The position numbers and the translations under genes are program-made. Under the pieces are notes generated by a model. It searched no databases and was not told the DNA's origin. It saw nothing but the letters and a program-made list of their open reading frames with translations. Positions 16,289 to 23,637 of a stretch of DNA of 39,971 nt are shown here, in pieces. This DNA is from DATJPR01 sp035506295 (lineage in GTDB: Bacteria > Bacteroidota > Ignavibacteria > UBA10030 > UBA6906), in contig DATJPR010000051.1 of the NCBI GenBank assembly GCA_035506295.1, forward strand, positions 1-39,971. The letters are read 5' to 3'. Position 1 is the first letter of the stretch; the number at the start of each line of letters is the position of its first letter.

Positions 16289-16957
16289 GACGAGCGGCAC
16301 TTGGCAGTCCTTTCTGATGTTACTCCTGCATCTATCTCCCTTCACTCTCAACCTAGCCAAGAGGCTCCCTTGCCATTTATCAAGACCATTCCCGAAGCTG
16401 AGGCATCCGGCGACGTCCGGAAGATGTACGACGATGATCGGAAAGGGAAGAACTATCTTCCAAATTACTCCAAGGTCTTTTCCCTTCGCCCGGCCGTGAA
16501 AGAAGCGTGGAACGGATTGCTGAAGAGCATCAAAAGCAACATGGACGCAAGACGATACGAGCTGGTGACCGTCGCGGCAGCCCGGGCGTTGAAGAGCTCA
16601 TACTGTATGCTCGCACACGGCTCAATCCTCGGGGAGAAATTCTATACTCCTGCACAAGTGGCGTTCATCGCGCAGAAGCCTGCAGGATCCCCGTTAACGG
16701 AAGCTGAAACGGCGATGATGGACTTTGCCGAGCATGTTGTTCGAGACGCCTCATCGATCACGCAGCAGGAGATCGACACCTTGCGCGCTCACGGATTCAC
16801 CGACGTCGAGATCTTCGACATTACCGCGGCCGCTACAGCTCGATGCTTCTTCAGCAAGACCCTTGACGCGCTGGGTGCCGAGGCGGACAGGGAATATCGT
16901 TCGCTTGACGATCAACTGAGGAACGCCCTGACCGTCGGGCGGCCGATTGCTGATTAG
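16280..16957 (+). CDS. AhpD-like carboxymuconolactone decarboxylase family protein (peroxidase-related)
   Basis: Up to 225 residues from ATG 16280. Family similarity begins only near residue 33 (PFIKTIPEAEASGDVRKMY); a TTG at 16370 preceded by AAGAGG would give 195 residues, closer to the usual size, so the true start is uncertain. The first 30 residues are partly encoded by the repeat element 16174-16288. The motif SSYCMLAHGSIL holds Cys109 and His113, the AhpD-type active-site pair; the other cysteine of the usual CxxC is Ser106 here, so the redox mechanism would be single-Cys. The family includes alkylhydroperoxidase AhpD and uncharacterised peroxidase-related proteins. It may belong to the deoC-ALDH16 transcript, but the hairpin element stands in between. 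Confidence 0.8.
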   Translation: MSSDERHLAVLSDVTPASISLHSQPSQEAPLPFIKTIPEAEASGDVRKMYDDDRKGKNYLPNYSKVFSLRPAVKEAWNGLLKSIKSNMDARRYELVTVAAARALKSSYCMLAHGSILGEKFYTPAQVAFIAQKPAGSPLTEAETAMMDFAEHVVRDASSITQQEIDTLRAHGFTDVEIFDITAAATARCFFSKTLDALGAEADREYRSLDDQLRNALTVGRPIAD

Positions 16958-17023
16958 ACGTTGAAATAGTGTGTCGATCATCCTGGTCCGCTTACATCTG
17001 TGACACTCTTCCCGGCTCCAAAA

Positions 17024-17085
17024 CTGTAGGGACGTAGCCCCGCCCGAAAAACGGCCGGGGTCTTCGACATGCTACGTCCCTACAG
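17024..17085. repeat. 62-bp perfect-arm inverted repeat (REP/MITE-like)
   Basis: A 15-bp arm CTGTAGGGACGTAGC (17024-17038) is exactly complementary to 17071-17085. The interior also pairs in part (CCCCG with CGGGG). There is no trailing T-run. It lies between the AhpD-like gene and the UbiA gene. It could act as a bidirectional terminator or be a dispersed repeat. Confidence 0.65.
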
Positions 17086-17218
17086 CATTTCTAAGGTGTA
17101 AGCCGAGCCCCATCTCCCGCCGCCATCTCCGCCGTTTCCTTGCCGTTTCATGACATATCCTTGACATCTTCCCCCTCCGTCCGCCGTACGTTGAATCAGG
17201 CAAACAAGGAGCCCGGTC

Positions 17219-18178
17219 ATGAAACCCGATGCAACGATTCTCCGCGCGATGTGGACCACGATGCGTCCCTACCTTCTCTTTGTCTCGGCGATCACGGGAA
17301 TTGCCGGCATGGCAGCGACGACCACGGTGAATCCGCTGCCGCTGATCACAACATTTGTCGCAGCATTCTTCGCATACGGCTTCGGTCAGGCCCTCACCGA
17401 CTGCTTCCAGACAGATACGGATGCGATCTCCGCACCGTACAGGCCGCTGGCGGCCGGCGTGGTTTCTCGCAAATCGATCCTGTTCATGAGTCTGGCGGGG
17501 ATGACGCTCTGCGCGGCGGCATTCGCCGTACGCAACCCATGGAACATCGCATTGGGCGCCGGCGCCGCACTCGGTCTCGCAACATACACGCCGTTTAAAC
17601 GCCGATGGTGGGGCGGACCGTGGTATAACGCCTGGATCGTCGTCGTGTTGTGTGCCATGAGCTTTTTCGCCGTCCGCCAGGGAAGCCAGACGACGATTCC
17701 GGGCTGGTTTCTTCCTCTTCTCGGAACGGTCTTCTTCGGCTATGCAAATTTCGTCCTCGCCGGATACTTCAAAGACATCGCCGCTGATTCAGCAACGGGC
17801 TACGAAACGCTCCCTGTCGTCTTTGGAAGAAGGATTGCGTCGTATGCGAGCGACGGGCTTGCGATTGCATTTATCCTGGCGGCCGCGTGGACGGTAGAAC
17901 GAGCGGCGGAGGTGAACCCATTCCGGCCGGGACATCTGCTCGCACTTCTGTTCGCTGTTCCCGGACTGGTGAACGTGATCGTGGGCCAAATTCTTCTTCA
18001 TCGCAATCAATCAGATGAGCTGGCATATAAACCGATCGCGCTTGTCGTGAAGGCGTATGTCCTTCTCCTCTCCGCCATCGCCACCTTTCTGCGCCCGGAA
18101 TGGACGCCGCTTCTGGTTGTTCACTACGGAGTGTTTCTGGAAGTCCTCGACCGACGCCCGGAGGTTACACAAATATGA
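17219..18178 (+). CDS. UbiA-family membrane prenyltransferase
   Basis: A 319-residue membrane protein with about eight or nine hydrophobic helices and a clear RBS AAGGAG (17206-17211). UbiA enzymes transfer a prenyl group from a polyprenyl diphosphate to an acceptor. The second Asp-rich motif is intact: YFKDIAADSATGYETLPV with Asp186 and Asp190. The first motif is altered: TDCFQTDTD (60-68) replaces NDxxDxxxD, losing the Asn and one Asp, while YRPLAAG (74-80) is kept. The acceptor and prenyl chain are unknown. The last codons overlap the DagK gene (ATGA at 18175-18178). It is the first gene of a coupled trio with two kinases, which suggests that they prepare its donor or modify its product. 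Confidence 0.88.
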   Translation: MKPDATILRAMWTTMRPYLLFVSAITGIAGMAATTTVNPLPLITTFVAAFFAYGFGQALTDCFQTDTDAISAPYRPLAAGVVSRKSILFMSLAGMTLCAAAFAVRNPWNIALGAGAALGLATYTPFKRRWWGGPWYNAWIVVVLCAMSFFAVRQGSQTTIPGWFLPLLGTVFFGYANFVLAGYFKDIAADSATGYETLPVVFGRRIASYASDGLAIAFILAAAWTVERAAEVNPFRPGHLLALLFAVPGLVNVIVGQILLHRNQSDELAYKPIALVVKAYVLLLSAIATFLRPEWTPLLVVHYGVFLEVLDRRPEVTQI

Positions 18179-19101
18179 TCGTCTTTCTCAATCCTGCAGC
18201 CGGTGGAGGAACGGCACTGAAGAAATGGTCTCAGATCAGAGACGAACTGCCGTCTTCGGGTGAGGGGATTGAAATATGCTCTCTGGCTGACCCGGCAGAG
18301 TTGGCGCTAATCGTCGCCGATGCCGTCGCGCGGGGGGAAACCCGTCTCGTCGCTGCAGGGGGCGACGGGACGGTTCACCACCTTCTCAACACGCTGATGA
18401 TGCTTCCACTCGATATTCGCAAGCAGGCGATTCTCGGCGCCGTAGGATTGGGGTCGAGCAACGATTTCCACAAGCCGTTCGTGAATTCGCACCTACTCAG
18501 AGGTGTGCCGCTCCATATCGATTTTGAGCATCCTTGCCTTCGAGACGTCGGAGTAGTAGAAGTGACATCAAACGGCCACACTGTCAGGAGATGCTTTCTC
18601 ATCAATGCGAGCATTGGCTTGACTGCCGAAGGGAACAGGTTCTTCAATTCTCCGGACTCGATGCTCGGATGGTTGAAAAAGCACAATACCGCACTGGCTA
18701 TTCTCTATGCGTCGGTGAATTCAATATTCAGACATAAAAACGATCTTGTGAGGTTGCACCTCGTCGATGGTGAGCCATGGCAACTGAGTCTCACGAATCT
18801 CGGCGTGGTGAAGAATCCCCATTTCTCGGGAAGCCTCAGATACGACCTGCCCATCGACTACACCAGCGGTACGTTTGGTATCTGTGTGGCCACGGATTTA
18901 GGGCTCCTCCAACGCTTGCGCCTGCTCCTGTCGCTTTCTCATGGAAGGTTCCCGCGAAATAACAATGCCTGGGTGAAATCATCGTCAGCATTGACGATCG
19001 AGGCGGACAACGATTTTCCGGTGGAAGTCGACGGAGAGATCCTGCTGGGCGGAACCGCAAGCTTTTCCATCATACCGCAAGGGATCAAGGTGTGCTCATG
19101 A
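18175..19101 (+). CDS. Diacylglycerol/sphingosine kinase-family lipid kinase (DagK-like)
   Basis: Start at ATG 18175, overlapping the UbiA stop by four bases, gives 308 residues. Motifs match the DAGK catalytic domain: NPAAGGG (6-12), the nucleotide loop GGDGT (62-66), GLGSSNDF (91-98) and a C-terminal VEVDGEILLGG. The family phosphorylates a hydroxyl on a lipid such as diacylglycerol, sphingosine or a prenyl/bactoprenol-type alcohol using ATP. No membrane segments are seen, so it should be a cytosolic enzyme at the membrane face. It overlaps the ThiL-like gene by ATGA (19098-19101). Substrate cannot be told from the sequence alone; gene order favours a lipid made or used by UbiA or by the serine-palmitoyltransferase-like enzyme further on. 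Confidence 0.88.
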   Translation: MIVFLNPAAGGGTALKKWSQIRDELPSSGEGIEICSLADPAELALIVADAVARGETRLVAAGGDGTVHHLLNTLMMLPLDIRKQAILGAVGLGSSNDFHKPFVNSHLLRGVPLHIDFEHPCLRDVGVVEVTSNGHTVRRCFLINASIGLTAEGNRFFNSPDSMLGWLKKHNTALAILYASVNSIFRHKNDLVRLHLVDGEPWQLSLTNLGVVKNPHFSGSLRYDLPIDYTSGTFGICVATDLGLLQRLRLLLSLSHGRFPRNNNAWVKSSSALTIEADNDFPVEVDGEILLGGTASFSIIPQGIKVCS

Positions 19102-20144
19102 TCGATCTCGTGAAGGAAAATGCATTCATCGCTCAACTTGTATCTGCGATGCCGAGGAATCCAAATCAAATCAACGGTCTGCATGAAAGCGATGCAGAGT
19201 TGGTTCGGATTCGAGGGGGAAGCGATCAGATACTTGCAGTGACGACGGACTCCATTGTAGAGGAAATCGAGCAGGGTTTGTATACCGAGCCGTATCAAAT
19301 CGGTTGGATGACGGTCATGGCAAATCTGAGCGACCTCGCCGCCGTCGGCGCACGTCCGCTCGGTATTCTTCTCTCGGAGACCCTGCCGTCAGATATGCCG
19401 GCGGATCAATTAGCCTCTCTTCAAAGGGGCGTGCGAGAAGCATGTCGGACAGCGGGAACGGCGCTTCTGGGCGGCGACACCAATTTCAGTCGGCAATTGC
19501 ATATGTCGGCAACTGCGGTAGGGTTGGTCGAAGGGAAAACGCCGATGACACGAAAAGGATGCACACCCGGAGATCTTCTCTATTGTACAGGTCCGCTAGG
19601 CGGCGGGAATGCCTTCGCGGCAGCGAGAATTCTCCAGGCAAGCGATGCAATCACGTACTTGCCTTCAGCAAGAATCCGGGAAGGATTTCTCCTGAAATCA
19701 TGCGCCTCGGCGTGCATGGACACGAGCGATGGTCTCTTCGCAACTCTCGATCAGCTCGGCCGACTCAACAACGTTGGCTTCGCACTGGATGAGAGCTGGG
19801 AATCTGCGCTTGATCTCCCCGCACTTGCGATGGCGAGGAAACTGGGGGTCGAGCCCTGGATGTTCATGGCTGGTCCTCATGGTGAGTATGAACTTGTCAT
19901 GACAGTGAAACCTGTCGACGAAGCCGCCCTGCGGACCATCGAGCTTCCCGATGGCAGAACACTGGCTCGCCTTGGCCGAGTTACCGGAAATCCAGGAATC
20001 GCGCTCGGTGGTTGGGGAGCATTCAGCAGTGAGGACCTGGCATCAATCCGCAACTTCCCTCTCTCCGCTGGAGAGAACCTCCAGGAATTCCTTCGATTTC
20101 TCTCCGGAACCGGCGCCCGGTGCAAGACTTCGACGCAAGCATGA
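19098..20144 (+). CDS. Divergent ThiL-like kinase (thiamine-monophosphate kinase / AIR synthase fold)
   Basis: Start at ATG 19098 (ATGA overlap with the kinase gene) gives 348 residues; a GTG at 19092 is the alternative. PurM/ThiL fold motifs are present: VTTD (48-51), NLSDLAAVGARPLG (76-89), GGDT (125-128), CMDTSDGL (206-213) and GEYELVMTV. Differences from true ThiL are clear: the GDDAAV loop reads ESDAELV (30-36) and the VEGVHF substrate loop reads VEEIEQGLY (54-62). ThiL phosphorylates a monophosphate to a diphosphate. The changed loops and the coupling to lipid genes suggest another phosphate substrate. No thiamine gene is nearby. It could still be the only ThiL of the genome. Confidence 0.82.
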   Translation: MIDLVKENAFIAQLVSAMPRNPNQINGLHESDAELVRIRGGSDQILAVTTDSIVEEIEQGLYTEPYQIGWMTVMANLSDLAAVGARPLGILLSETLPSDMPADQLASLQRGVREACRTAGTALLGGDTNFSRQLHMSATAVGLVEGKTPMTRKGCTPGDLLYCTGPLGGGNAFAAARILQASDAITYLPSARIREGFLLKSCASACMDTSDGLFATLDQLGRLNNVGFALDESWESALDLPALAMARKLGVEPWMFMAGPHGEYELVMTVKPVDEAALRTIELPDGRTLARLGRVTGNPGIALGGWGAFSSEDLASIRNFPLSAGENLQEFLRFLSGTGARCKTSTQA

Positions 20145-20151
20145 CAATCCT

Positions 20152-20189
20152 GTGACAACCCGACTTCACTTCCGTGGTATACTTGAAGT
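20152..20189 (+). promoter_or_regulatory. Extended -10 promoter with flanking dyad, upstream of the PLP enzyme
   Basis: TGGTATACT (20175-20183) is a good extended -10 element (TGn plus TATACT). A weak GTGACA lies at 20152-20157 but its spacing is 20 bases. The 6-bp arms ACTTCA (20163-20168) and TGAAGT (20184-20189) surround the -10, as an operator might. The start codon at 20210 follows GAGGAGA at 20197-20203. Confidence 0.5.
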
Positions 20190-20209
20190 GAGATTTGAGG
20201 AGAACTGCC

Positions 20210-21526
20210 ATGACGACCACGGGAACATACAACGGCGGAGAGAATTTCGATCTGCGCGACATTCTCTTGCGGGGAAGATCCATGAAGCTGGCCGAACGTA
20301 CTGCCTCTTTCGAGGGGTTTCTCCAGTCAATGCAGAGCCACGCGGCGAATTCTTGCATGCGGTGCATAAGCTCGCCGGCTGATCGGGAAGTACTGGTAAT
20401 TGATCCTGTTTCTGGCTGCGAACGGTCCATGCTCATGTTTGGATCGAACAACTATCTCGGACTGGCCACACACCCCTACGTGAAAAAACAGGCCGCCGAA
20501 GCCCTCGAACTCTTCGGGGCAGGATTGGGAGGACCCCCGCTCCTCAACGGGTACACGACCCTTCATCGCGCCCTGGAGGAGCGCCTTGCGGCCCTCAAGG
20601 GGATGGAAGACGCGATGGTGTTCTCAAGCGGCTACGGCTCGAACGTGGGACTGGTGACCGGTCTTGCCAGCAGAGCAGACCTGATCGTCTACGACGCCTA
20701 CAGTCACGCTTCGTTTTGCGACGGTATCAAGATGTCAGGTGCCCAGTCGCTGATGTTCTCCCACAATGACCCTGCTTCGCTGAAGGTGACGCTGGACCAG
20801 GCTGTGAGGCGCTCACCCAGCGACCTGTTCGTCGGCGTCGAAGGGGTCTACTCCATGGACGGGGACGTCGCGCCGCTGGATCGGATCCTTCCGCTGTGTC
20901 GCTCCTACGGGGCTCACCTGATCGTCGACGACGCGCATGGGACCGGCGTAATGGGGCCTCACGGCCACGGGACGGCGGAGCATTTCGGACTTGAAGGAAA
21001 GGTGGACATCACGATGGGGACGTTCAGCAAGACGTTCGCTGTGACTGGCGGATTCATCGCAGGCACGAAGGCCATCGTCGACTTCCTCCGCTACTTCGCA
21101 CGGTCCTACATGTTCTCGGCATCCCTGCCCCCGGTGGTCATCGCCACTGTTCTTGCAGGTCTGGATGTCATGGAGCGGGAACCCGAGCGGCTGGAGCGGC
21201 TGTGGCACAACATCGGTCTGGCAAAATCGGCGTTGGAGCGGATCGGATTCCCCTCCGCCTCGCAGTCCGCCATCATTCCGCTGCGCGTGCCTTCATGGAT
21301 GGACATGCGGAAGGCCGCCGGGCTGTTTTCTGAGCGAGGGATCTTCTTGAATGCAATCGAGTATCCTGCCGTGCCGGTGTCGCAACAGCGATTCCGCGTC
21401 AGTATCATGGCGACACACACGGAGGAGGACATTGCGCGGCTGGTCTCGGCCGTGGAAGAGGTCTGGGCGATGGCCAAACTGGACAAGGAGGGACAAGAAA
21501 ATGCGCCCCAAACGAACGCTGCCTGA
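20210..21526 (+). CDS. Serine palmitoyltransferase-like alpha-oxoamine synthase (PLP enzyme)
   Basis: A 438-residue protein starting at ATG 20210 (RBS GAGGAGA). Alpha-oxoamine synthases condense an amino acid with an acyl-CoA, as in serine palmitoyltransferase, BioF and Kbl. Seen here are SNNYLGLATHP (79-89), His166 in YSHASF, Asp240 and His243 in VDDAHGTG, and the PLP lysine Lys274 in GTFSKTFAVTGG. YMFSASLPP resembles the serine palmitoyltransferase segment more than BioF. One striking change is GLGGPPLLNG (105-114), where the family normally has an Arg (GSR type) and this protein has Pro109-Pro110. A sphingoid-base-like or other long-chain amino-ketone product is likely, but the amino acid and acyl donors are unknown. 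It overlaps the radical SAM gene by 26 bases. Confidence 0.87.
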   Translation: MTTTGTYNGGENFDLRDILLRGRSMKLAERTASFEGFLQSMQSHAANSCMRCISSPADREVLVIDPVSGCERSMLMFGSNNYLGLATHPYVKKQAAEALELFGAGLGGPPLLNGYTTLHRALEERLAALKGMEDAMVFSSGYGSNVGLVTGLASRADLIVYDAYSHASFCDGIKMSGAQSLMFSHNDPASLKVTLDQAVRRSPSDLFVGVEGVYSMDGDVAPLDRILPLCRSYGAHLIVDDAHGTGVMGPHGHGTAEHFGLEGKVDITMGTFSKTFAVTGGFIAGTKAIVDFLRYFARSYMFSASLPPVVIATVLAGLDVMEREPERLERLWHNIGLAKSALERIGFPSASQSAIIPLRVPSWMDMRKAAGLFSERGIFLNAIEYPAVPVSQQRFRVSIMATHTEEDIARLVSAVEEVWAMAKLDKEGQENAPQTNAA

Positions 21527-22928
21527 TCGGAAGACTCTTGAAATCATCGTGCTCTTCCAGAACCTTGGTGACGACCATCCGTATTACGCGCAGAGCCCCG
21601 CTCCGCCTCTGCCGGGAATACTCCTGGCTGCTCTGACGCCTGATATCGTGAACGTTCGCGTGCTGCATGAGATGGTCCGGCCCATCGACTACGGTACCGA
21701 TGCCGACTTCATAGCGCTGAGCTTCATGGACTACCTGGCGCCTCACGCGTACGATGTCGCGGCGCGCTTTCGAGCAATGGGGAAGATCGTCGTCGGCGGC
21801 GGGAAATTCGCGTCGACGTTTCCCGATGAGGTCAGCCCGCATTTCGATGCCATCCTGGTGGGGGAGGCGCAGGGAGTGTGGCCGTCCATGGTTCATGACA
21901 TGGTGAACGGCAAGCTGAAGCGTCGATACGAAGCGCCGGCGATCCCGTCCCTCGAACATCTGCCGCCCCCTCGATACGATCTCGTCGAGAGCAAATATGT
22001 TACGCCTGTGGTGACGGAGGCAACCCGTGGCTGTCCACACAGCTGTACCTACTGCCAGCTGAATATCCGCCGGTTGCCATTCCGCATGCGCCCCATCGAA
22101 GATGTTATCCGTGATCTCCGCGCTACGCAGGCCTTGCCGTGGTACAAACGGAAAATGGCCATGCTGCTCGACAACAATCTGGGCGGCGATCTGGCTTACG
22201 CGAAAGCCCTGCTGCGCGAAATAGCCCGGCTGAAATTCTGGGGAGTGGGTGTGCAGTTCAGCATTGAGTGTTTACGTGACGAGGATTTTATCGATGCACT
22301 GGCGGAGGCGAGATGCCGCATGGCATTCATCGGGATGGAATCGCTGCAGCCGGAAAGTCTCGCCTCGGTCAGAAAGCCGCAGAACCGGGTCGAGGAGTAC
22401 CGCGGGTTTTTCGACAAGCTCCATCGCCGCGGCATCCTCACGTTCACCGGCCTCATGTTCGCCCTGGAGGAAGACACCGTCGAATATTACCGGCAGCTGC
22501 CTGCAATGCTGGAGGATGTCGGGACCAGCGTCATCCTGCCTTCGATTGCGATCCCTCTGTACGGTACTCCCTTGTATCAGAGCACCGCGTCGGAAGGACG
22601 CATCACCGATGAGGACCTCTCTCACTACGAAGGCGACCACATCGTTTTCAAACACAAAGGACTCTCTGATGAGGAGATCGTGTCAGCCTACGCGAACGTG
22701 ACCCTGTCATTCTATTCGTGGCGCAATATTGTCAAACGTCTTGCTCGCATACTGGTGCGCCAGGAGAGGAGGGAAACAAGGAGGGAATTCGTCCTGCGGC
22801 TTCTGGTGGTGACGTTCGTCTACATCAAACTTTCGGTGTTTCAACGGCATCATGCCCGGGTCAAAATCAAAGAGATCACCCTCCAGTCGAACCTGACACA
22901 GCCGCAGGTCCAGCCGATTGCGGCTTGA
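21501..22928 (+). CDS. B12-binding-domain-type radical SAM protein
   Basis: A 475-residue protein starting at ATG 21501, inside the end of the PLP gene, with RBS AAGGAGG (21485-21491). Residues about 12-150 form the Rossmann-like domain typical of cobalamin-binding radical SAM proteins (PPLPGILLAALTP, FIALSFMDYLAPHAYDVA, GKIVVGGGKFAS), although no DxHxxG motif is visible. The radical SAM core follows, with the cluster motif CPHSCTYC (Cys178, Cys182, Cys185), GMESLQPESL and a TIM-barrel pattern. The C-terminal region (about 415-475) is basic and partly hydrophobic (FVLRLLVVTFVYIKLSVF). Relatives include methylases and cyclases of lipids and natural products (for example HpnR-type). Modification of the lipid made by the PLP enzyme is inferred from the overlap. 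Confidence 0.88.
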   Translation: MRPKRTLPDRKTLEIIVLFQNLGDDHPYYAQSPAPPLPGILLAALTPDIVNVRVLHEMVRPIDYGTDADFIALSFMDYLAPHAYDVAARFRAMGKIVVGGGKFASTFPDEVSPHFDAILVGEAQGVWPSMVHDMVNGKLKRRYEAPAIPSLEHLPPPRYDLVESKYVTPVVTEATRGCPHSCTYCQLNIRRLPFRMRPIEDVIRDLRATQALPWYKRKMAMLLDNNLGGDLAYAKALLREIARLKFWGVGVQFSIECLRDEDFIDALAEARCRMAFIGMESLQPESLASVRKPQNRVEEYRGFFDKLHRRGILTFTGLMFALEEDTVEYYRQLPAMLEDVGTSVILPSIAIPLYGTPLYQSTASEGRITDEDLSHYEGDHIVFKHKGLSDEEIVSAYANVTLSFYSWRNIVKRLARILVRQERRETRREFVLRLLVVTFVYIKLSVFQRHHARVKIKEITLQSNLTQPQVQPIAA

Positions 22929-22946
22929 GCCCTGCGTTGCGGCAAG

Positions 22947-23630
22947 CTATGATCGGACGAACTTGTAGCCTGCAGTATGGATCGTCAGGATGTGTTGAGG
23001 GCTCGCGGGATCCGCTTCAAGCTTCTTGCGGAGAGAGAGCACGTAGTTATCCACGGTGCGCGTTGTCGGGAACGTCTCGTACCCCCACACCTGGTTCAAC
23101 AACATGTCGCGGGTGACGACCTCGCCTTCGTGCAAGGCCAGGAACCTGAGCACCGCGTACTCGCGGACGGTGAGCTTTACGACTTTGCCTTTGCGGGTAG
23201 TCTCCTGTTTGATGAAATCCACATGGACATTGCCGAAAGTGACATCTTCCACTTCCTGTCGCAGAGTTCCTTTGCGGCGCAAGAGTGCCCGGATCCGCGC
23301 AAGGAGCTCCCTGACACTGAACGGCTTTGTCACATAGTCGTCCGCGCCGATCTCCAGCCCGAGGACCTTGTCCATTTCTTGTGACTTGCTCGTCAGCATG
23401 AGGATCGGCGACGTTGCGCCGGACGAGCGCAGCTGCTTGCAGACCTCTTCTCCGTTCATGTCGGGAAGCCCGAGGTCCAGGATTACGAGATCCACGGTAT
23501 CGTGCTTTGCGAACGAGAGCCCCTGTTCACCTGTCCCCGCAGCCAGCACGTGAAAATGTTCCTGGCCGAGCATCTCCTGCAGGCCTTTCCGAATGGCCGA
23601 ATCGTCTTCAATGATGAGAATGGTCTTCAT
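22947..23630 (-). CDS. OmpR/PhoB-type response regulator
   Basis: A 227-residue protein starting at ATG 23630; a longer frame to 23723 overlaps the kinase gene. The receiver domain has Asp9/Asp10, phosphoacceptor Asp52 (VILDLGLPDMNG), Thr80 and Lys102 (YVTKPFS). The C-terminal winged-helix DNA-binding domain (about 130-225) has LTVREYAVLRFL and RTVDNYVLSLRKKLE. It is encoded seven bases after the histidine kinase, the normal cognate pair arrangement. It converges on the radical SAM gene with an 18-base gap. The target genes cannot be identified. Confidence 0.95.
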   Translation of the reverse strand: MKTILIIEDDSAIRKGLQEMLGQEHFHVLAAGTGEQGLSFAKHDTVDLVILDLGLPDMNGEEVCKQLRSSGATSPILMLTSKSQEMDKVLGLEIGADDYVTKPFSVRELLARIRALLRRKGTLRQEVEDVTFGNVHVDFIKQETTRKGKVVKLTVREYAVLRFLALHEGEVVTRDMLLNQVWGYETFPTTRTVDNYVLSLRKKLEADPASPQHILTIHTAGYKFVRS

Positions 23631-23637
23631 GGTCGCT

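Noticed and set aside
17161..17192. TTGACA at 17161 as a promoter for the UbiA gene
   Set aside because: The -35 is good but no acceptable -10 lies at 16-18 bases; left as undecided rather than listed.
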